Shown: piece after piece, positions 38,801 to 53,600 of the stretch
Numbering within the stretch: position 1 is the first letter of the stretch
Layout of the letters: each line of letters begins with the position of its first letter
Assembly: GCA_023213315.1 (NCBI GenBank)
Contig: JAKCPI010004324.1
Location: forward strand, 1-64,000
Length of the DNA stretch: 64,000 bases
Reading direction: 5' to 3'
Source: Euborellia annulipes
Taxonomy: Eukaryota > Arthropoda > Insecta > Dermaptera > Anisolabididae
The notes under the pieces: generated by a model
The model's database searches: none
What the model saw: only the letters and a program-made list of their open reading frames with translations
What the model was told of the DNA's origin: nothing
Position numbers and translations under genes: made by a program

Positions 38801-41800
38801 TGTGCTGTGCGACTAGCACACCAGATTTTTTAACTAGTAATTTCTGATAAAAATATTCTATTTTTATCAAAATGAACTAAAAAAATGATAATTTACAAAT
38901 ATTTATGCAAATTTATTCTGGCAATTTATCAAAATGAAAATCTCTTGTTTTAGGCGGAATCATCTTCACTTCAATTGGGAAGCAGTTCAAAGAACGTGGG
39001 CTTTGCTATGGCTCAAATGCTAAGTGCAGCCTCCCAAGGCAATGATAACTACACTGGTATAGCTGCTCGGGATACAGCATCTGCTTTGAAGGATCTTACA
39101 AGGGCTGTTCGAGGAGTAGCTGCCACTACAAACAACCGAGACATACAAAATAAGTAAGTAAACCTTTTTTTTTTAAACCTCAGTGAGAAATTTTTATCTT
39201 TGCAAAATATTAATTAAAATTATACTTATAGGATATTACATTCTGCGGATAATGTAATGGAGAATTCATTGAATTTGTTTGAAGAAGCTCGTCTCACTTT
39301 AAGCAATCCAGATCGTGGAAACACACAAAATTTGCACCAAGCTGCAAAAGATGTCTCCCAGGTATTAGAAAGATCAAGTTTAATATTTATTTATATTTAG
39401 CTAGGCAGAGCTTGTTTGAAAAAGATGGAATTTTTAAATAGACTGTTCGTTAGAGTTAAGATAGAGTGAGTTTGTGTTTATGTTTGAACTAAATTGCGCC
39501 CTGGACTCGAACCACACTTAATTAATTTTGTTCATTCTACATTAATTACTAAAACTAAATTATTTTTAAATTTAAAAACAAAACTTGTATTATATTTTCA
39601 TGTGAGTGTGTGTGTGGGAAAAAGAGTGTTTTTAAAAAAAAGAAAAAAAATTATATTTTAATTATTTATTAAAATAATAATTTAAATATTAAGATCCGCT
39701 ATAAGTAAATAATGATCCAGGCTATCTGCTAATTAACACTATTGAGATCTAATTTACACCTAAGTTAAACTTTAGTCTCATTATTTATTTTACTTCTAGT
39801 CATTGAATCGTTGCGTTGGCTGTCTTCCTGGACAAAAAGACGTGGACGAGGCCATTCTCATTATTCATGAGGCTTCTCAAGTTCTTACACTTGGCCAATT
39901 CCCTCACTCAACTAAACCATATAGGTAAAAATCTAAAAATTCACATGAATCTTTTTTAAAGCATATAAAATATAAAATTATTTTTTTAGTCAATTGCAAC
40001 AAGAATTGAACTCAGCAGCCGCCAACCTGAATGACGCCTCAGGCCACGTTGTAGCCTCTGTGCGAAATCCAATTGAACTTGCTGATTCTTCCCGTCACTT
40101 AGGTGACGCTTACCGAGACCTTCTTGGAATTGGAATGGAAATGGCAGGCCAGAGCAAGGTTGTTATACATTTAATTATCCAAACTGTTTTTAACTAGGTG
40201 TGAAAAATTATTAATAACTTGTTGAATTTTCTTCTTAGGACCCAGATGATCGAAATCAAATGCTCATATCACTTCGCAATGTTTCAATAGTTTCTTCGAA
40301 ATTGTTAAATACAGCAAAATCAGTCTCTGCTGACCCATCAGCACCCAATGCCAAGAATCAATTGGCTGCTGCTGCTCGAGAAGTTACTGATAGTATAAAT
40401 CATTTAATCGACTTATGTACTTCAGCTGCGCCAGGTCAAAAAGAATGCGACAACGCAATAAGAAATATTCAATCTATGCGCCCCGTATTAGATAATCCAA
40501 CAGAACCAATTAATGATTCATCTTATTTTGAATGTTTGGAAACAGTCATGGATCGTTCTAAGAGTCTTGGTAATTATGAGAATAAATTTTTATTAATTAA
40601 CGTATCACTTTTAATATATTTTTATTTTTATTAGGAGATGGAATGACTGGAATTGCAACCCACGCTAAACATTGTGAACATGAACAATTTGGGGAGGCAG
40701 TTCGTGGAGTTTCTACTTCTATTTGTGGTTTAGTAGAAGCAGCAGCTCAAGCTGCTTATCTTGTAGCGGTGTCTGAACCGTCAAGTGTTGCTGGACGTCC
40801 AGGACTTGTAGACCAAGCTCAATTCGCACGTGCCTCACAATCTATTCAGTCTGCATGTCAACTTCTTACAAATCCAACTACTAATCAACAACAGGTAAAT
40901 TTCAAATTGCTTAAACAGCTTCAAAAAATTACAATTTTTTTCACTATTTATTCATTATTATAGGTTTTGTCTGCTGCAACTGTTATTGCTAAACATACTT
41001 CATCCCTATGTAATGCTTGTCGAGTCGCTTCAAGTAAAACCACAAATCCAGTGGCCAAACGGCATTTTGTCCAATCAGCTAAAGATGTTGCTAATTCAAC
41101 AGCTAATCTTGTTAAAGAAATTAAAGCCCTCGATCAGGATTACAGTGATCTTAATCGTGAGAATTGTGCTAGAGCGACACGGCCACTTCTCGACGCCGTA
41201 GAGAGTCTTTGTGGTTTTGCTGGATCTCCTGAATTTTCTTCACAACCAGCAAAAATAAGCGTTTCCGCACGAGCTGCTCAGGAGCCGATTATATTTGCAG
41301 GACGAGATATTATTGATGGTTCTTGTGCAATGATTGGAGCAGCCAAATCGCTAGCGGTATCTCCTAGAGATCCACCAACTTGGCAACAATTAGCTAACCA
41401 TAGTAAAAGTGTTTCTGATTCTATCAAGAAACTTGTATCATCCATTAGAGATAAGGCACCAGGTCAGAAAGAATGTGACGAGGCTATTGAGCGGTTGAAT
41501 ACTCGAATCAGAGAGCTGGATCAAGCTTCTCTAAGCGCTGTATCTCAAAATTTGCATCCTAGAAGAGATAACACCTTGCAAGGCTTTGCTGACCAAATGA
41601 CTTCTAGCGCCAGCGAAATTCTAGATAAATTAGAGCCAGTAAGATTGGCGGGTAAATATGAAGCCGAAAAAATTGGTCATTCAATGAACCAAATGGTCAC
41701 TTATTTTGAACCATTGGTTAGTGGAGCTATCGGAGCTGCATCTACAATGGTGCACTCTAAACAACAAATGGTACTTCTTGACCAGTCTAAAACTGTTGTG

Positions 41801-42566
41801 GAATGTGCATTACAACTCGTTTTTGCTACAAAAGAATGCGGTGGAAATCCTAAAGTAAATATATGCCTAAATTTAAGTAATCCCACGAACTTCTCTTGAT
41901 TTTCAATTATTTTTTAGGCTGTTGGGCTTCATCCTGATGTAGATGAATGTACAGAAGCTACCCGTGATGCACTTCAAGATGTTTCTCGAACACTTGAACA
42001 ACTCGCTACACAAGCAGGTGTTGTCACCGGACTTCTTGAAACGATCAACAGAGCAATGACACGTTTGGCAGACAATCGCGCTTCTGCTCATTATGTAGTT
42101 ACAGATAGTTTGCACGAAACTATCAGTTTTGTTGACTATCAAACTCGAATGGTTGCAGTGGCAAAGGAAATTGCTCGTCTTGCTCAGGAAATGGTAATTC
42201 AACTTTTTAATAAAAAATAAACTTTAAAAATAATTGAAATTATTGATTTTATTTTAAGGTGGCAAAATCTGGAACTGAGCCAGCAAAATTAGGAGAACTT
42301 GCAGCAAATCTAGCAAGGCAGTATGGACAATTAGCAGGCGATGCTTCCGGTGCAGCAGCCGCTACAGCCAATGCAGATGTTTCTCAACGATTACGTAGTG
42401 GAGTCCAAGAACTTGGCAGAGCTTGTCACGAACTGGTTCGTTCTGCAGGAACATGCCAAATGGCACCTTTGGGAGATAGTTTTGCCACTCGTGATGTTGC
42501 TGATTCAGCAAGGCACGTTTCAGAAAAGGTATTTTCTATCAATTATTTATATATTTTAATTAATTA

Positions 42567-42610
<44 letters not shown>

Positions 42611-45600
42611 TAATTAAGAAGAATTTATATATATATATATAAAGATAATAATAATTAAGAATTTTTAAATTAAACTTACCACTTAATATTTTTATACATT
42701 AATGTTACAAAAGTTTATTTAATTAGAACTGTGAAGAGATAGATATTCGCAGCCGCCATTTTGGGATCCAAATGACATCAGGCACGGTATATGCAACACG
42801 TCAGAATCGCTGACTTATATTCTGTTTCTCTCAATTATTTAAAAAAAAAAAAAACATTTTGTGTCGTAATAAAAAATATTTTAAAGTTGCCTGATTGTAA
42901 AGAACTCTTTCAAACGAACAAATTCATAGACCGAAACTATAAGTATGAGGTTAAGTTCATAAATAATAGCCTATTTATATTTTTATATGCTGAAAACATT
43001 ATAAATGATAATATATTTTCTATTCCCTGCATTATTTTTTTTAAAAACTGGCAAGTTATTTAAAAAATAAAAAAAAATGTCGAGTTGTTCTGCTGTCAAT
43101 TGTAGCAATAGAACAGGAAAAACGAAGATGTAGATTTCCAAGCGATTCTAAAAGATCAGCGAAATGGGTGCAAAATATGCGTCGTTAATTTTATATTATA
43201 TACATTTAATAAAGGTTAAAAAACAAGGACAAATGTAAGTTCATAAACAAATCAAATAATATAGCTACTTTATATGTGTATAATGACATGTTGTGTTTGT
43301 CAGACATTTTGACGTTCAAATAATTTTGAGGATAAATCTAAAAAAAGTGATAAATAAGCTTATATAGTTTTCTCAGGTTTTTGTATTAATTACCTTTCGT
43401 TTGAAAATTTTAAAATATAATCCTCAATTCTACAGCTCTACTAAATTTTCATTTGGTATAAAAAAATTTTTAAACACTTATGTTCTTTTGTAAGTAAATA
43501 TTCTACGTTTACTTAAAAATGTGGTGATTTAATGACAATTCCTTCTACACTTGAAAAAAAAATCATATACTTTAATCACAGAGAATATAATTTTTACATA
43601 TTTATAAAAAAAAAAATACACAACTAAGATGTGATACTTTTAAAACTTCAAACAGGGTGACAGCTCGAAAATTGGACCTAGTTTGGCGGCTGCGAATACT
43701 CATCTTTATTGAGCATTAATTTAATTTTTTTTATAATCTTAAAAGATCTTGTTTTTTTTTTCCTATTTCCAAGGTATCCGCTGTGCTTGCTGCTCTTCAA
43801 GCAGGTTCTAGAGGAACTCAAGCATGCATTAATGCTGCTTCAACTGTTTCGGGTATTATTGGCGATCTTGATACGACAATTATGTTCGCCACTGCTGGTA
43901 CGCTTCACGCCGAAAATGAGGGCGATACTTTTGCCGATCATCGGGAAAATATTCTTAAAACTGCTAAAGCTCTTGTTGAAGATACCAAAACACTTGTCGC
44001 TGGTAAGTAAGACCTCTTGACCAAAATGGAATTTTTTTTGAAAATTAAAGAAATCTTATTTTTTAAAGTAAAATAACAAAAAATAATAAAAAAAAAAAAA
44101 TAATAATTCATTAAATTAATCATTTTATTTTTAGAGAAATCAAAAAATTTTGATTAAAACTTGAAATATAAAGGCCTACATACCGAAAAAAAATTTGTTT
44201 TTTTAGTTAATTATAAATATTTTTATTTTTTTAGGAGCTGCTTCTTCTCAAGAGCAATTGGCCGTTGCTGCTCAGAATGCAGTTTCTACCATCGTACAAC
44301 TGTCAGAGGTTGTCAAATTTGGAGCAGCTTCCCTTGGATCAAATAATCCTGAAGCTCAGGTAATTACTTTATTGAAACATCAGTTCTGGGATGACCGACC
44401 TGGAGCTCGGTTGTTTTTTCTTTGGATGAAAAAAAAGAAAAGTACTCGAATTTTCCCAAAGGCAAGACCTAACGTATTTTCAAATACGTACCGAAAATAC
44501 TATACCTATATTTAAAATTAAAAAAAAATCATTAGAGCCTTTTTCGAAAACTGACGTGCTTATAAACAAACGTACATTGCTCGTTCAATATTATAAGCTA
44601 AATTTTAATAAAATTCTTTTACAAACATATTTTTTTTTTAAGTTTTTATGTATACAAATACTTAACCTTTGTTTCACTGCATTGCTTTATTTAAATAATT
44701 ATTAATTAAAGAAATTCCTATTTCCCAGGTGATGTTAATAAACGCTGTAAAGGATGTCGCTTCTGCTCTTGGCGATTTAATTCATGCTACAAAAGCTGCG
44801 TCAGGAAAAAGTATAAATGATCCTACTATGGCTCACCTTAAAGAATCGGCCAAGGTAAGTGTCTAAATTTATTTATATATAATTACATATCCTCTGTGTA
44901 AATTTTATTATTTTTTTTTTTTTTTTTTGAATATTTTTTTCTGAGCTATTATTTGTGTTTTTTAATTTTTAATTATCTTCTGAATTCTACACTATTAATT
45001 ATTCAAAGTGAGTTTGAATTTTCTTTTCAAAAATACTTAACAAATTCTTGATTTGTAAATTACTAATACTATTAAAATTCTAATCCAAATTAATAAGGGT
45101 TAAATGATAAACGAATTCTTTTTTAGTACTATATAATATGTTCAAAATATTTTGGGAATACAAACAATCAATAGGGAGATTTTATTGGAAATAATTTCTT
45201 TTTGTCTTACCCATATTCCTAAAACTTTAAAAAGGTTTTTTAAAATTACTATAATTAGGAGTGGAAATTTTTGTTTCTTAAATTAAATTTTGACATTCTC
45301 CATATTCAAATTTGTGTTATTGTTTCTATTTTATCTAAGGGTGCTTCAGGAGGGCACATTGAATCTTTAGTCCGAAACTACTAAGGCATTTTAATGTATT
45401 TTTTTTAAATGATTTAAATTCGTCAGCATTTTTTAGAATACTTTTTTTAATTACGATTAATTAAAAATGTTTAAACTATTCATTATTAAAAGATTAAATC
45501 AAACCAAATACATGATATTATACATGTATATAGCCCTACCATCCTTCCATTTTCGTAATAGTTGAGCTTTTTGGCTAAATTTTTAAGACACCTAACGTCA

Positions 45601-48600
45601 TCTTATCGGCAAAAACATGCGAATAGCTTACCTCCCGAATCCCCTTAATATTCATGTTTTCAAGCTGTTAATTTATTATTAAAAAATATAATCTAGCTAA
45701 AAACATAAAAAATTAATAAATATTTCACAGGGTTATTTTTTGTGGACGTATAATTGAAGCTAAAAAAAATTTTTATTTATAAGAACAAAGATTGCAATTT
45801 ATTATAAATCTCGAGCAAAGATATAGCTAAATAATTTTCCAATGCATAATAGAGAGTTTTAAGAAGAAAAAAGTAACTCCTCTTATTTATATATATTTCC
45901 TCTTCTTTTTTATAACAAATTGTTTAATATTAAAACTATATGAAAAATATCTATTTCTATTTCATATTTTCCTCTATGATTTCTGAAGTTTGGCTTGAGA
46001 AATTATTTCTCGTTGTTTCATCAAAATTTTAATATAATTAACTTAATTTCAATGTTCATTTCATTTCTTTTTTCTCTTTCATCTTTTTTTATGTAATATT
46101 TATCAACACTCATTTATTATTGCTCACTAATTATAATCGCTTTCTTTGCAATCAAAACAATCTCTTCATTATCTATTTTCTTTACCAAATGTCATGTTTT
46201 TATAAGTATTATTATATTTTTTTCCTTTGTTAAATATTGTAATTTTTTTTTCTATTTTTATTCAAACATGTTTTTTTTTATTTAATTTTTTGTTAGGGAT
46301 CATAGGCGGATAGAAATCTTTTTTCAAAAATTTATATATTCATATATATTTACAGAGGCTTATCAATGCTCGGGGAAGTTTTGAAGAAATTTATAAATAC
46401 TTTTTTCATTAAAAAAAAATTCATTTTTCATATTTTCTTCAAATTAATTATCATTTACTTTTTCTCCTAAAATTAACGCTCGGACCCCACGCTAGATACC
46501 CCTCTGCATTTATCTATGTATTAATATAATATCCTTTTAAAACCAATTAGATGAGGCTGTATACTTGATGGGAAGATGGGTAACCGGGAAATTAAATAAA
46601 TTTCTTTATTTAATTCCCTGACTGCTGAAAGTCTCCCATCTCCTATATAATTTTAATTTTTTTCTGGTAACTTTTTATGATTTCTTTTTTTTTTTCTTTG
46701 AGTGATGTCAAAGGCAAAATTGCTATTGAAGACTTGTATCAATTTACCAATGATGCAAAATATTTATTTGTGAAATAATAAATTTTTTTTTTTATTCAAA
46801 ATAAATAAGCTGATTTTAGGATTTTGAAAATAATATTTAATGTCCGTAAATTATCTATTGAGAGATATTTGGGAATAAATGAAATAATCTATAATCAAAC
46901 TCGGAGATGATAATCAGGCCAATTTATTTAGAGAAACTCTTCCCGCTACTACCCACACAGCACAAAATATTGCTGGAATGTTGCAGCAATATTGCCAATC
47001 TTGCTCAATATTGACAATATTGCAGCAACATTGATGCAATATTTCTGCAATGTTGCAAAAAGGAGGACATAGGAATATTTCAGCAATGTTGCAAAAAGGA
47101 GGACATAGGAATATTTCAGCAATGTTGCCAATATTTTGCAAGATTTGCAATATTGATGTAATATTCCTGCAATATTAATTGGCAATTTATGCAAGATTCG
47201 CAATATTTCTGCAACATTGCTGCAATATTTTGTGCTGTGTGGGTAGTCAACGTTTCAGAGCACAAAGGGCTCCATCTTCGGGACCTTATAATTTGCAAAA
47301 GTAAACAATATGAATTACATTATATTAATTATTGACTCCGCATGGTGAGTTTACCATGAAACCATCCCTTTATAATTTATATCATATAATTACTTTTCAT
47401 TTGATTAAGATCTGTGGCTGTAGGCTTAATGATGTTGGAGTTAGGAAAAAAACAAGACGATTGCAGCCAAATATTCTTTTATTTCAATTCTCGCCCTCGC
47501 GGCTGACGTTTTATCCATCTTTAGAGTCGGCTGGCAATAATCAAAAAGTGTAGATATTTCCAAAAACAGCGACAACATTCAGCATGTGGTCCTCTCATAG
47601 CAAAACGTAGAAAAAAAGGAAACATGAGCCGTGAGGGCGAGAATTGAAATGAAAGTATATTTGGATGTAATCGTCTTGTTTTTTTCCTGACTCCATCAAC
47701 ATTTGCTAATTATAAGGTCCTGAAGAAGAAGCCGTTTGCGCTCCGAAGACAGCGGGAAGAGTTTCTCTAAATAAATTGGCATCTCCGAATTATTGACAAC
47801 CTTCTCACCAGGCTGTTCCCCGCCTCATCTGAAATAATCAACTTTACTTGCTGATTAATTTAAGTCAAGGTACTTCTGACTTGTTGTGCATTGTTACTTA
47901 TTTTAAAGACTTAAAAAAAATATGGATGTTAATTTTATAGTAAAATTTGTCCATAATTATTTAATATAAAAAAATGATTTTATAAAGTCTTCCACATGAA
48001 TAGCATTTTGTTTTTGCATCTCGCATTATTTGGTTTCGAAATAAATTTGCTAGTCCGCCATTGATCCATAAATCAAGAAGCGAGCCGAGGGTCACCAGGT
48101 TTTGTTTGTTGGCGACCAGGTGGTCGACTCGGACGCTGACTGGTTCGTCTCTGACCAGGAGGAAGAACTGTTGCGATTGCTCAGCACCGAGAATCTCCAC
48201 CAAACTGAGCCCACTTCAGATATCATACAGTTGCTCGTTGCCTGAATCAACCGAGTCTCTTACCCAACCTAATCCCTTTTTTTTGAGATATTAAGAAATT
48301 ATTTATAACAGAGATTGGAACTAATTATACTCTCTCATTATTTCTTCACTTTCTTCTCTAACTAATCCCCCCCAAAATATCTTTAATATTCTTTTCTAGT
48401 TTGTCTACCGTCTAGAATTATATATTTTAATAAATAAATCATTTTTTTTTTTTATTTAAAAATAAAAATAATTTTTTATCAGGGTATTTTTTAATTTTCC
48501 ATTTTATTAAATTAATTTCATAAAAATTCGATACAGTAGAGAGCCTAGATTACCCGAAACATTTAATATAATGCAAAATTACACTTTATCTCTTGAAAAA

Positions 48601-50650
48601 ATTTCTAATTTCTAATTACACTTTGTTTTCTTAAATTATCCTTTTTTTTTGAAGCAGTGCTTTTCAACTCGCCGGATTATCGAAGTCCGGATTAGCAAGA
48701 CTCTACTGTATATTATTTTTGTTCTTGCCAAAATATGTTTCAGCCTAATTGTAAATTTACAATATTTTAGGATTTTTTCACCATGAGGCTCGCTATTTTT
48801 GACAATTATTGTTATTAAAATATTAATAAATAAAGAAAAAGGATCGTTCTACATGAATTAGCTTCTGGAAAAGAAATTTCCAGGTCAAAATCACTACTCG
48901 AAATAGATAGATTTATTTGAAACGCAACTAGGACTTGGGTCCTGTATTTGCACAATTCTTCAACAGTATTCACACACTGTTTTCCTCAGACTGCTGGAAT
49001 TCACAAAGAAATTAACTAACGAGAACAGGTTCCATTGAAAATATTTTAAGATCCTTGATTTAACTAATTTCAAAGGATAACATTAAGAAATGAAGCATAA
49101 TTTTGTATAAAAAAAAATTATAAAATAATGAATTTACTCTAAACAAGTATTTTTAAACCCTTGATTTACTAATTCTACTAATTATTACTTATTTCATGTA
49201 AATCTTTGGTTTTGTCTAATTATGGAATTAATTTATTAAATAAAAAAAAAAATGGAAAAATAAAAAATTATTTCATTAAAAAACAAACCTTTAAAGTTAT
49301 TAAAATAAAATTTGAGGTGAGCCAATAGTTTGTTATTTTTCTTATGTGGCACGGTCGCATGGTTGTTATTAATAATTAAACCAATTTTTTGTTTTGTTTT
49401 AATTTGCAGGTTTTAGAAACATCTCTGCCGATTATTTCTCTCTAATATTGTTTATTTTTATTAATTTTTTTTTATAATTCTCACACATTAACGCATTGTT
49501 GGTTTTTTTAAGGTTGTTTTTTGCCGTCAAAAAGAAAAAAAACAAGTGTTTTGCTAAACAAAATTTTTTTTTTTAAAGAACAATTAAAAATTATAGTAAA
49601 AAATCAATTTATAAATTGAGATAATCAAATCAAATCATTTCACTTGTTTTTTTCTTATTTGTAGTTTTGCTTGCATCAATCGTGTATTTTACTTTTTTAT
49701 TTCAATAATAAATTTGTTAATTCCTTAAGTAAAGAGTATTTTTCTCTTCAGGTGATGGTAACGAACGTAACATCCCTTTTAAAAACGGTAAAAGCAGTCG
49801 AAGATGAGCACACACGAGGCACTCGCGCCTTAGAGTCCACCATCGAGGCAATCGCACAGGAGATCAGGGTAATTGCTTTTTATTTTTTCTCATCTTTTCT
49901 ACAATAGGCGTTTCTATTTTGTGAATATAAGATCACCATCTTTCTTATAAAATTAATTAATAGGCCTATATTTTGGGTTTACAATCTCAATTATAATTTA
50001 ATTCTTTATTAAAATCTTTTTCAATCCTATATTAAAAGCTGAACAGAATTCGCCACAAAAATCGGGATAAATTTATATTTGAATTTCTGTCTCTTTTAAC
50101 TTTAGCTGTAGATTTATATTATCAAAAGTTCATAGTACATCACCTTAAAATATCTGTCCAAACAAAAGAGAGCCGAAAACCAGCGATAATAGAAGACATT
50201 CGCGCTGGGCCATTCTCAGATCGAGATTATTCTGTTTTTCGGTTATCCACGATCGATCCTGAATATTTCAACTAAATTTTTGCTTCGTTACAGAGTGTAC
50301 TCTTCTCTAGGCCAGCGTTTTCCAAACTTTTTTGAACGCGGAGAATTTTAAAAATTTTTGAGACTCACCTTATGAAAGAAAAAATCATTTATTTACAAAA
50401 CAAATTTTATTTTTTAATAAAAATCAAGGGCACTTAACCCGTGGCTCCTGGCTCAGAGAGAAGACACTAGCTTCTCGTGCCGGGGTCCCGGGTTCGCCTC
50501 CCGTCCCAGACGAGAAAAATTTATTTCATTTTTTAAATTTTTTTTCGCGACCCGGCAAAGTTATTCTACGACCCGATGCCGAGTCTCTACCCACACTTTG
50601 GGAAACGCTGCTTTAGGCGAAGCAATGAACGAATCCCCAATAGTAGTTAT

Positions 50651-50696
<46 letters not shown>

Positions 50697-53600
50697 AGAA
50701 TAGCCATTTTCTAAAAAGGATTTCATTATTAATGCATAATGTGTACAAAAGTTTTTCTGTAATTCTTACATTTTCATAAAATAAACAAATCGTTTATCCG
50801 GATTTTTGTGGGGAATCCATTAGATCATTTCTAAATATTTTTTATAATACTAAATAATTTAAAATTCTATTCCGTAGAGAATTTGGTTGTTAATTTAAAA
50901 TTCTTTATTTCTAGGCTCTGAATTCTCCAGATCAGCCAAAATCACGAGCAAGTCCAGAAGACTTAGTAAGATGTACAAAAGCCATCACCCATGCCACTGC
51001 CAAGGCTGTTGCAGCTGGAAATAGTTGCAAGCAGGATGATATCATCGTTGCCGCTAATATGGGCAGAAAAGCTATCTCAGATATGTTGACTATTTGCAAG
51101 GTATGTCCATTGTTTAACAAAAATTTCTAAACTTGTTATTAAATTAATGAATGTTAATTAAAACTTAAATTGGAAATAATACAAATATGCGGGCCATATT
51201 TATTTAAGATCACTCTTCGCGCTAAATGTCGACGTTTTATTTATGTAGTCTTCTGTTTTTATAGTCATTTTAAAAACAGAAGATATTATATTTGTTCTCA
51301 TATAACGAAAAGAGAAAATTAATATAAGATCGTTTGCAGGGTGCAGCGGCAACATCCGATTCTGAAGAACTCCGTGGTCGTGCCTTGGGCGCTGGCCACG
51401 ATGTTGCTGTTCAATATAGAGAACTTCTTCAAGCCGTACTTCATGTGGTCACCGCCAGACCTACAGCAGTCAATGATGCTCGTCAGGCACTTCCGCCTAT
51501 CTCCAGGAGAATTGCTCAATGTGTCACCGAACTTGTTTCCTCTGCAGAACTTCTCAAGGGTATTTTTTTTTTTATATATATAAAACTTCATAGCGAAAAA
51601 TTATCGACCGATCAAGATTATCATTTTTATTTATTTTTTTATTAGATGATAAAGCTCTTCTTCAATGTTTTTCTCTTCTTTTTTTGAATAGGAATGGATT
51701 GGGTGGATCCCGATGATCCTACAGTGATCGCCGAAAACGAACTCTTAGGCGCAGCTGCTTCGATCGATGCAGCAGCCAAGAAACTTGCAAGTCTTCGACC
51801 AAGACGATCCATTCAGGTATTTTTTCCTTTATAAATGCTTTTTCTACTTTTTTCACTTATGAGCCATTTATTTTTAAGAGTTAATATAATTTTGGAAAAT
51901 ATAAAAGATAAAATTGAATATTAAAAATTATTTTGACAAGGATTATTAAAACAAATGAGCTTTTCTTAGGAAAATATATGGTTCATAGCTTCCCTTTTTT
52001 CTTCCAATCTTTTTTTTTGCTTCACTTAAACAGCATCTTATAATAATAATAATTGTCTAAATTAAATCATTACAACTAATACCCAAAATAAGCTTCAAAT
52101 TGTAAGCTAGATAAGAATTTTATTTTCCCTCGTCCAAACAAAAATCTGTGAATTTTTATTCTAGTTTGCTTTTGCATTGAATTCAAAAAAATTTCATAAA
52201 ATCCATTTTTTTTCTTGAACAAAGCGAAGAATAATTTTTTTAAAGAAAAAATGAATTTTTTAATTAAATTATCATTTAATTATAGATAAATAAATAACAC
52301 AAGGTTAAGTTTCAAAAGGATTTTTAGCTTTTGCGCATTTCGAAGTTAATACATCATTATTATTAGGAGAATTTTTAATTATAGACCACATTTTTGTATT
52401 AAATATTTATTAAAAATATATAAATAATGTACAACGTTTCGACTGCTTATTCTGCAGCCGTTATCAAGTACTGTGCACTTGCTCCGACTCAAGTAAACTG
52501 CAGAATAAGCAGTCTAAACGTTGTACATTATTTATATATTTTTAATAAATATTTAATACAAAAATGTGGTCTATAATTAAAAATTCTCCTTATAATAAAT
52601 AATATTTCAAACCACAAAAGCTTTAACTAATACATTATCTTCAGAGCTCTGTAATAGTCAGTTTGTATCATAGTTCTGCAGGGTGGTTCTGTTAAAACCA
52701 GATTTCATATAGTATACTTATATTTCGGAAAAAACTTAAAAGTTGAAAGTTATGAAACTTTCTCTTAGATTCACTAATTGAAAGTTGTTTTCTGTGCTTG
52801 TCACACCAGATGTTTTGTGTCAGGATATTTTTTTAATTTTATTTAAGGCATTTTTTTGTCATTGGAGGCCATTTAGACCCCGTCCCTATTTATTCAAATT
52901 GATTGGTATTCAATACAATTTAAATTAATGTTGTGGTTAAAACCAATTTTGGACGGTTTTAACCACTTATCATCTAATTATATATAAATACTAGACCAAA
53001 GCCCGCCTTCGGCGGGGCTTTCCGTCTAGCCGGGGCGCGCCCCTGGACCCCCTTGCTCGCTTACTTATATACATACCGGTACATATATTTTCCCTTTTCA
53101 TTTTTATATATAGAGATTATTTTAACGGTTAATTAATTATTCATGAACTTAAGATTTTTTGTGAATCATATCCTTTCCGGGACTCTCCCGGTACACAGAC
53201 AAAAAATTTACGCCAATATTTTAGAATTCAAAATGTAAATAAATAAAAAAAAATCGTAAACATGGGTAAATTTTTATATTTTGTTATCATGGCAACCATT
53301 TCTCCTAATTTTTATTTTTTTCTTATTTTAACGGTTAATTACTCATTAACTTATTGTTATTTGTGAAACAAAACCTGTCCGGGACTCTCACAAACATACA
53401 CAGAAAATTTCATCATAATTGGTTCAGTCGTTTAGGAGGAGTTCAGTCACATACACACGTACAGAAGAATTATATATATAAAGATAAAATAACACAAGAT
53501 TAAGTTGCAAAAGGTTTTATTTTAGATTATGCGCATTTCGACGATAATATGTCATCTTCAGAACTACAGGGTGGTTAAAAAACCACTTGTACAGATTTTG

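Noticed and set aside
40986..41201. 71-codon + frame inside talin exon 26
   Set aside because: Alternative frame of a strongly conserved talin exon.
46914..47298. Overlapping - strand frames rich in CNIAEI/LLKYS repeats
   Set aside because: They translate the GCAATATT repeats of the MITE; not a protein gene.
50430..50515. Functional tRNA gene
   Set aside because: A and B boxes are recognisable but no acceptor stem or anticodon arm can be folded convincingly; treated as a SINE head.
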